A stretch of DNA of 64,000 bases from Incurvaria masculella (taxonomy: Eukaryota > Arthropoda > Insecta > Lepidoptera > Incurvariidae): NCBI GenBank assembly GCA_946894095.1, contig OX335653.1, positions 12,033,001 to 12,097,000 on the forward strand. Reading direction: 5' to 3'. Shown here one piece after another: positions 57,046 through 64,000 of the stretch (position 1 is its first letter; each line of letters opens with the position of its first letter). The notes under the pieces were generated by a model, which saw nothing but the letters and a program-made list of their open reading frames with translations, did no database searches and was not told the DNA's origin. A program made the translations under genes and the position numbers.

Positions 57046-58289
57046 AACGAAGGTATAACATTCTATGTTTGTTCCTTGCCACCTACAAAAAGGCGTGTCC
57101 CTCATAAACGTATGACATTAACAAATAAGACACAGTTGTTGAGCAAAGCGCGATAAATTAGCTCGTAACTATTTAACTCCAAACGTGTCGCAAAAAACGT
57201 ATCTTACGTAATTCGTTAAGTTTTGATGTTACTTCTGTTTGTTCCGAAAAACTTTTGCAAGCTTTTAAGTCCCTTTCATCTGTTCGGTATTGCTCAAGAA
57301 CTGCGACCTGTCAGAACGAGGCCATACCATTAATTTCGGTTGGTTAAAACACCAAGCAGTGTTTATTTTTTTTAGTTAGGATTGCGTATAGCTTACCATG
57401 CAAGAAGATAATGAATATTGTAAGTTGGGCAATACGACTTTTGATTTTCATTGTTAAATTCCTGTATATATCTAGGCGAAAAGGAGCTACTTTTTATACT
57501 AGTAATCTTTTATGTTTTAATAAGCTTATATTAGGTGGGAAAAAACCAGCTATATCTACGGATACCCAGCAACTTTTTCTCAACTCAATTCAAAAGAACA
57601 ACTTTCTTAATTTAATTTGTGGAAACTCTATGAAATTTTAATCCTTACCTCCAATGCATGGGCGCTTGCTTTTATTTTCTAGTATTCGCAAAAGTGGTAG
57701 AAAAAACCTTGTTCAGTTGGAGATACAGCATCTTTTCTGTAAATTTAGTCCACATTTACTCTTTCATTCCTGTAAAGTATTAAAAATAATTTTGAGTCCT
57801 TTGCGTGTTAGAATTTAAGTACGATTGAGCGTTTAGGGTTGCGGTTTGCGGTATCTGATGTGGACAATTTTCACTTCTTCTGATCCAGGCCAATTTGTCC
57901 TACCACCGCGCCTCAAGAAGTTTCTTTTCAAAAACTTTGTTATATTTTATCTATAGATGCCGTGCCAAAACCGGTAGCGATTTAAGTAAAATGACAGATA
58001 TGAAATAAAACGCAGTCCTATTCATTATTATTTGCACACCTGACCGTATTTACTTTTTAAGTCTCCTGTGAAAGTGATATTGTCTCAGCATAAAGTTTCG
58101 TTGGATAATTGAAACCGGTTCGCTTTGCACGCAGCCTGTCGGTGAATTCAGGTATTGCATTATGTTTTTTTATGATCAGAAAAGTTTTATATTAACGAAT
58201 CACGAAAATAAAAAAAGGGTGATTACGAAATATTGTGGACAGTAAAACGTATGCTGAAATCCGTAACAACCTAATGTATAGGTACTTAC
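57046..58289. other. No recognised feature
   Basis: A 76-codon frame at 57411-57641 has no domain or splice support. The rest is AT-rich and unassigned. Confidence 0.35.
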
Positions 58290-58346
58290 TCTTAAAGATT
58301 CCAGTTGGAGTCTTCTCATCCCTCACTCACTCTGCCAGCTCTTTAT
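58290..58346 (-). other. Candidate 57-bp leader exon of the minus-strand gene
   Basis: On the minus strand a strong acceptor, TTTATTTTTTCAG (AG at 58348-58347), is followed by 57 bases and an AAGA|GTAAGTACC donor at 58289. All three frames contain a stop, except that an internal ATG opens MRRLQLESLR up to the donor in phase 0. This suggests a 5' untranslated exon or an upstream ORF rather than main coding sequence. Both splice signals are near consensus, and neither lies in a recognised transposon. Confidence 0.45.
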
Positions 58347-58473
58347 CTGAAAAAATAAATGAAAAGTATTTAAACATTGTTTACTCATAACATGAGTATT
58401 ATGTGAATGTATATGAGATGCTGAAACGTGAACACATGATTACACGTCCTCGTATCTATTTACTTAGAAATAT

Positions 58474-58520
58474 AAAAACCGGACAAGCACGAGTCTGACT
58501 CGCGCACCGTGGGTTCCGTA
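58474..58520 (+). repeat. Terminal fragment of the (ACGG)n-type repeat
   Basis: 'aaaaaccggacaagcacgag', 'tctgactcgcgcaccgtggg' and 'ttccgtac' match the left end of the family. The rest is absent or diverged. Confidence 0.75.
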
Positions 58521-59026
58521 CAAACTTGTAACTTTAAAAAATATTTAATTATACTACAAATTAAAGATTTTCGGATTTTTCCTTTACTTGTGCTGCCACA
58601 CTGGCTTTTGAAAGATCTTTTTATTAAATTAATATGAAGTAGAATTAGCACAAACCTTTTATTTCATTTTATTAAAAGCTTAGAAATATATAAGTGTTAC
58701 ATATGTGAGAGGTAATATTTTATTTTTTAAATAGGATACAAATATGTGGTCCCACTCACACAGCCACGCAAGTCATAAAACCGCGCGAAACTACTAGGCC
58801 TAGAAACTACATACATGTGTGGCTCACCCAGATACCTAGCATGAGCGCGCTGTCTATGCACGAGTATCCTGTGCTATGGGCTCACCGCATACACCTTGCG
58901 ATCCTGTATGCACGTATTGACATTTGACAGATGCGTCTCGCGTTAATAGTTCTTACTCAACAGTTCACTAATGGCAGTGCAGCGCTGTGTCGTGGACGCT
59001 TGTTTGTTGCACACATAGACCTAGTA

Positions 59027-59597
59027 GACTAGGAGGTCGCAACAAAAATGGTAACGATAACGTAAATGGCTGAAACTGGGTTCACAGGATAAAGACCAAA
59101 CCTCTGAAGCTAAATGTGTCAGTCTGCCTTCGCCAAGTGGTTGCCTTACCTAGATAAGGCGCCCAGAAAAGTAGTTATCTTGATAAAAAAATATATTATA
59201 AGGTAAATGGCTGCAAATTACGAAGCATGAAAGTAACAGTACATAATTGCTTAGTAATACCAAAACTGAACAAATATTTTGTTGCATTTCGTAGTTATAG
59301 GCGATTTTGGTTACGGATATAACTTTAGGTATATTTATGTATTTAATTATAAAAGCGACTGGTTATTGTTGTATATTGTATTGTTACTGGGTATAGGTAT
59401 CAATATGTCCAGACAATCAGCATATTAATTAGCTGGTAAATACTAGCATATATTCTGTATAGGCAATCTAGCTAACGCTACCACTTGGCGCAGGCAGACC
59501 GACATATTTGGCATCAGAGGATTGGTCTCTATCCTGTGAACCCAGATTCAGCCATTTACCTTATCGTGACCAAAAATGTCGTGACCTCCCGGAATAT
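59027..59597. mobile_element. MITE family I, copy 3 (~571 bp)
   Basis: Ends GACTAGGAGGTCGCAACAAA and the inverted 'aaaatgtcgtgacctcccgg'. The inverted repeats extend through 'ggctgaaactgggttcacag' and 'tgtgaacccagattcagcca'. It is the longest copy, with the same interior blocks as copies 1 and 2. Confidence 0.9.
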
Positions 59598-59947
59598 AGC
59601 ATGCGCGGCGCTATTTCTATGGTTGCACATCTCTTCTTTCTTACAACATGCAAAGAAGAAAAAAGAAGAAGAAGAAAGTTGAGGTTTTGGTACGCGGCTC
59701 TGTGCCAATCGTAATCTTGAATTATAAGTAAATTGTATCCTTCTAGAAAGAAACAGTTCAGAGCCAACTCTAAAGCCATTTGAGGAAATATAACGTCGGT
59801 TCCTGACATATCCATACGAAATCTTAGCAACGAGCTTCATGAAATCTTTCCTAAGAAGAAATTAATAAACAAATAAGAAAATAAATCACTAGGAACGATT
59901 TCCAAATAAGCTTTGAAACGGGGATATAAGGTTGGTAACAACCTCTT

Positions 59948-60108
59948 AGCCCCGATTGCACGAAGCGACGGCAGAGTTAATCAATGTTCAAACACGTCAC
60001 TTTTAGTCAACCGTACGGAGTTGCTTCGATACTGTCCATACAAAGTGACGTGTTTAATCAGACGTTGACGTAGATTTTGTTTTTTTGTCCTTTCGTGCAC
60101 TCGGCCCT
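59948..60108. mobile_element. Small MITE, family H copy 2 (161 bp)
   Basis: It runs from 'gccccgattgcacgaagcga' to 'ctttcgtgcactcggccctt', with inner 'tcaaacacgtcact' and 'aagtgacgtgttt'. It is flanked by TA on both sides (cttTAgcccc and gcccTTAct), so a TA or TTA target duplication is possible. Confidence 0.8.
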
Positions 60109-60299
60109 TACTCTCTAAACACTCTTACGCCTATCTGACAAAATTCTAAAAAGTTGCACTTAGGAAACGCTGCGTTTTCGCATATCCTTCCCTTACGTAC
60201 TTTGTTTAGATCGCAACAAGTGGTGATTCGTCAGACGTTTAAAGCCACACGGGTCATTCTCCATTACGAGTAATGTTCCTAGCCGTGTTGCAATACAGG

Positions 60300-60480
60300 A
60301 GAGTAACTACAGTGCTCGTGGCGTCGCCGCCGACGCGCCGCCGCCGAGCTGTGGCTGGCTAATAATGATAGCGCCAAGTTTAGCCGAGAGTACCGATCGG
60401 CTATAGATTGGCGGTTGCGAAATTGCTGCCACTACCGGAAGACTAGCGTCGCCCGCGGCCATGGGATCTTAATGGTTTTC
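60300..60480. other. GC-rich islet
   Basis: A CpG-rich segment with 'gccgccgacgcgccgccgcc'. On the minus strand it contains TATCATT, initiator-like. It lies 2 kb upstream of the candidate leader exon at 58290-58346 and could contain its transcription start, but no direct signal links them. Confidence 0.3.
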
Positions 60481-61357
60481 TTATAGGACGCGCGACAAAT
60501 GGCTCCATCAGTGTCTGGGACAGCGATGGTGCCCATTGGCATTCGGAAATGCGCTAGGGCTTGACATGAGCCTTTTCACGATGCCCTTAAAGCAGGGTTT
60601 CTTAACCTTTTTGGAGTCATTGCGACATTTAAAAATTATTACGGACCCCTTCCCAACTCACTTGAAAACAAGGCATTTTTAAAAAACTACACCACAGAAA
60701 AATTAAAGATACGTTATTATTATTTTATTTTATTTTATTTTGATACCAGTCAAGCATTGAAATATGAGAAAATAGTGCAAACCATTGCATCCCGACAGCA
60801 AAAAAAGAACAACTTAACACGTATGGAACAAAGTAATTCGCGGGCAGTAGAGGTCGATTCACAGCATTGTGGCCGGACGGACGCCACACAATAAGCATTG
60901 TTAGTCTCAAAGCCATCACTTTTATTCATTTCTATAGTTGCCACAATAGAACAATGGGCGCGGACAATTAAAAACAATAAAGTGTATTTGCAGAAGGCGA
61001 GATTGGGCGTAGCGTCGCAAGAAGCGCGAAGTTCTGCGTTCTCATTCAAAGGTCGCCACGGAAATGACCCGGCGTAGTTGGCATACTTGCCCAACTTATC
61101 TCTGTTATAATTTCATAATTTTGTCAACGCACAGTTCTTGAGGTAAATTGAAAAGCGGAACGAAAGTTCACAAATAAATTGACCGACCGCTACTTTACTC
61201 AATGTGACCCGATTGCGTCGTAAAGTAAAGCGAAACAAACGGTCTATACTGGACTATGTACTTCGTCCAAATTAAGGGTTCCGAAATGTATGGGCATAAG
61301 AAAAAATATGTTTATTTAGACTTTCACTGATGTTACACATTATTATAAAAAAAAAAT

Positions 61358-61748
61358 GCTCAAACAAAAAGGAAGATAAAGGACATCACTGTATGATTTT
61401 TTTATTTCACTAGATAGAAAACACTAGTTTAAGAGATTAGTTTTACTTATTAGTATAAAAATGTTTTCGGATAGACGGTGTTATATAATCGCTTACTTGT
61501 CGTCCACCGAATTGTGGCCTTCTTCAGGACTCGTAAACAAGCAAACGATTAATAACACTGTCTATCCGAAAACATTTTAATACTAATAAGTAAAACTAAT
61601 CTCTTAAACTTTTAAAGTTTAAAAGCTTTTAATAGAGTTAAGTTAATATACAAGGTTCATAATAGAATAAGAATAAACTAGTGTTTTCTTTCTAGTGAAA
61701 TAAAAAAAATCATACAGTGATGTCCTTTATCTTCCTTTTTGTTTGAGC
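61358..61748. mobile_element. Long foldback with ~125-bp arms
   Basis: The left arm starts GCTCAAACAAAAAGGAAGAT and runs to 'gatagacggtgttat'. The right arm is its reverse complement except for an extra stretch of about 75 bp at roughly 61603-61680. The loop is about 60-70 bases, with 'gtcgtccaccgaattgtggc'. Arm identity is very high. It could be a non-autonomous DNA transposon or a source of hairpin RNA. Confidence 0.85.
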
Positions 61749-62363
61749 GTTTGAGACCAAACATTTGAACTAGAATATATGTACAATGTCAGACGAGACC
61801 TTATATTTGTATAATGCACTCCCAGCATAAAATACACTATCTTCTTCGACAGTGGACGCGGGAAGGCGTAAGTTATCGGCAGTTGGCGGAGGCGGCTTAT
61901 TGTCCAAGAGGCTGCTGTATAAATAAGCATAGCCTTGAGTGGAGGATGCTAGGCTGAACACAGCAGGTGGCAACGGCATACAAGCGATATATGCACAAAG
62001 GCATGGACCTGATCTGTGGAGGCGGTGAGTAGACAATAAGTCAAGTATTCGTATAAGATGTGGCCATTGCTAACACCGAATATAGGAATATTATTATTTA
62101 TGCAATCCATTAACGGTCCTTATTTGTCCGAAATCATCATGCAAACATAGTATTTGAAAAACACTGCGCCGATAAAGTTGACTTTTGGTATAAGTCAATC
62201 AGACACAGTCTGCAAGAAAACTTGCAGAACCTCAAGTTTTCTTTCTAGGTCACACTAAAGCAAAAGTATGTTGAAATTCTTTACCGTCATTTGACTTTGT
62301 ACCGTCATTAAAAAATAGCGAGCAGACACAGATACGTATTGGCCTGATATGATTAAAAAAAAA

Positions 62364-62408
62364 TAGTTTTAGCATAGCGGCTAAACGTTACCCGCTATGC
62401 TAAAACTA
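62364..62408. repeat. Perfect 17-bp-arm hairpin
   Basis: TAGTTTTAGCATAGCGG at 62364-62380 and its exact reverse complement at 62392-62408 are separated by 11 bases. The hairpin stands alone in AT-rich DNA. Confidence 0.85.
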
Positions 62409-62989
62409 ATAAAATGAAAAAAATGTCTGTATAGCTTTAATTTACCAATTGACCATGGTAAATAAACTCGCATGGTGAACACGCAAGTGAATCGACTAAA
62501 TCGGACGTATTTCGTAGCATCCGAACCGTTAAACAGCGTGTTATTCGGACAAGTGAACTGAAATGTACCAGTTAACATGGTAAGAAATGCAGCTAAATGT
62601 TCAATTTAATCACTTAACTATTCACCCGGCGGGTTAATTTACCATGGCAACCCGCTGGAACATCTTTCTTCCTAATTCGAAATTGAGATATGTATTTGAA
62701 TGCGAACGCGACTTACTTCATGGTTCGGAACCATTCCCCAGCCCTACTACTACGCGGAAGAGCCGCTGTAATGGCATTGAGTGAAAGTCGTACCGGAATA
62801 AAGTAACAGTCCAAAGGATGGCTTGACACCTCGATCTTTCGGGAATACGGGTTGATGGTCTGACACCATGACACAAGATTTATTATTAAATATTGTAATT
62901 TTAAAAATTATGCTGTTTCCTTGTTTGCTATGCCGACCGTGATGGTCGTATCTACTACCCAGTTTGGGTTTCATTTTAATAGATTAATT

Positions 62990-63060
62990 TTATGTAGCTG
63001 GACATGGACGGCTAATACCACACCCACTGCCACACATACTGTCATGACCTCTTGCATGCA
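62990..63060 (-). mobile_element. 5S-type SINE 3' end fragment
   Basis: 'tgtagctggacatggacggc' and 'taataccacacccactgcca' are the minus-strand terminus of the family. The following sequence has diverged. Confidence 0.6.
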
Positions 63061-63794
63061 AGTCAAGCCGCCGAGCCCATGGGCTACGAGCCGCTTGCTC
63101 TGCAATGACGAAGCTTTTCCCTGTGTAACGTGCAGATCATATGCGCTTAGAGTGAGACGAGTGAAACATTAGATGTAGTAATGTAATCTCCAACTACAAG
63201 CTATTTTAACCTTAACACTTTTATAACCTTTGGCAAAACCCACACATCATTTCGCTGCTGTGGTAAATCCTCAGCACACCAAAACGTCGGAAGTGACACG
63301 GGGGCCATTGTTTTCAACGAATACGGCCGCACGGGCAAGGTGCAAGGAAAGTTCTCACACCCAGTCACACCTACACTTACGCAAACATACCCTCACTTGG
63401 GCAGTGCACTGTGCGCATATGTTTAGTATGCGAGAGGTTTGTCGTACTCCCACACACCTCCATTATCGGAAACATCTCTGTATCGAGAGCGGTGTCCAAT
63501 GTCTATGTTCGGTTTAGAGTGCTGACGACTGTATTTGTTTTTGAAGCCAGAGAGTTCTGATCGCTTGTCGAGGTTAATGGATTGAAAGTAAACGATTACA
63601 TCTAAATTAAACCGAAAAATGCATTAGTCGACTACATTTGTGTTAGTACATAGACAGTTTACAGAACAAGCATTAATTCTCATTATCGAACTCTACATAT
63701 AAAGGCTGTTTTTTTTTCTTTATTTCCTTCTAGGGTGTTATTTAACCTGTAAGGAGAACTACATTAAATAGAAATATATATGTACTTTTTACAA

Positions 63795-63870
63795 GGGAAG
63801 ATCCTGGCATGGGACCTAATTCCTTCGGGAATGCAGTGTGTTGGGCTAATATCAGCAAAATAAAATGCAA
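63795..63870 (+). mobile_element. 5S-type SINE fragment
   Basis: 'gaagatcctggcatgggacc', 'taattccttcgggaatgcag' and 'tgtgttgggctaatatcag' match the SINE body. It stops before the usual 3' end. Confidence 0.65.
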
Positions 63871-64000
63871 AAAATATTGCAGTTAAAGCCCAATTTTTTT
63901 TTAAATAAAAAAGTATCATTTTTATAAGGTTAGCGCGTCTGAATACACTGACGTTGGGTAAGAACCGCAAAAGGCGCGCGGTTTGCCAAGCCTCCGGCTA

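Noticed and set aside
56869..57156. 95-codon plus-strand frame
   Set aside because: It overlaps a fragment of MITE family F (56960-57045), so it is not an independent gene.
1..64000. CRISPR array, prophage, bacterial operon or plasmid features
   Set aside because: No regular direct repeats with unique spacers, no compact gene arrays and no bacterial signals. The sequence is clearly insect nuclear DNA.

Overview
The window looks like nuclear DNA from a lepidopteran insect (moth or butterfly). It is AT-rich, has no operons or ribosome binding sites, and is crowded with repeats typical of Lepidoptera genomes. These include an interspersed repeat with a 'gagtcggactcgcac' end and an internal (ACGG)n microsatellite, a SINE with a 5S-rRNA-like head, Helitron-like pieces ending in CTAG, TTAA-flanked MITEs, a mariner and several 5'-truncated LINEs. 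No species can be assigned from the sequence alone.

Most of the window reads as large introns or intergenic DNA of one host locus on the minus strand, filled with transposons. Two small exons at 17299-17367 and 10660-10725 fit each other. The first carries an ATG, a signal peptide and a GTAAGT donor in phase 1. The second starts in phase 1 after a CAG acceptor and gives PCEVETGTSSIIVDIEESRG before another GTAAGT donor. This resembles the start of the first cadherin repeat of the protocadherin-15/Cad99C group; the family name is tentative. Candidate upstream exons of the same strand lie at 33046-33170, 35571-35865 (with a TATA box) and 58290-58346 (57 bp, non-coding or upstream ORF).

Region by region. 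1-4860 is a T-rich repetitive block with two tandem arrays of about 96 bp, a MITE and a minus-strand reverse transcriptase remnant. 4860-8380 is stacked SINE and MITE copies. 8380-10622 is a 2.2 kb LINE with a complete reverse transcriptase domain and one frameshift. 11-15.1 kb is a nest of MITEs inserted into older repeats. 17.4-19.2 kb holds a repeat and a minus-strand LINE fragment. 20-30 kb has few recognisable elements, with scattered GC-rich islets. 30.5-37.6 kb is dense in MITEs, SINEs and (ACGG)n repeats. 38399-39676 is a complete mariner with one frameshift. 40-46 kb holds more MITEs. 48.4-49.9 kb is Helitron-like. 51.9-55.5 kb has a TTAA MITE, a 21-bp CCAAT tandem array, a full SINE and a LINE C-terminus. 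59-62 kb has two MITEs and a long foldback.

The most informative structure is a MITE family at 26868-27183, 36521-37153 and 42780-43545. Two copies carry different nested insertions, and each copy shows the uninterrupted sequence at the point where the other is interrupted.
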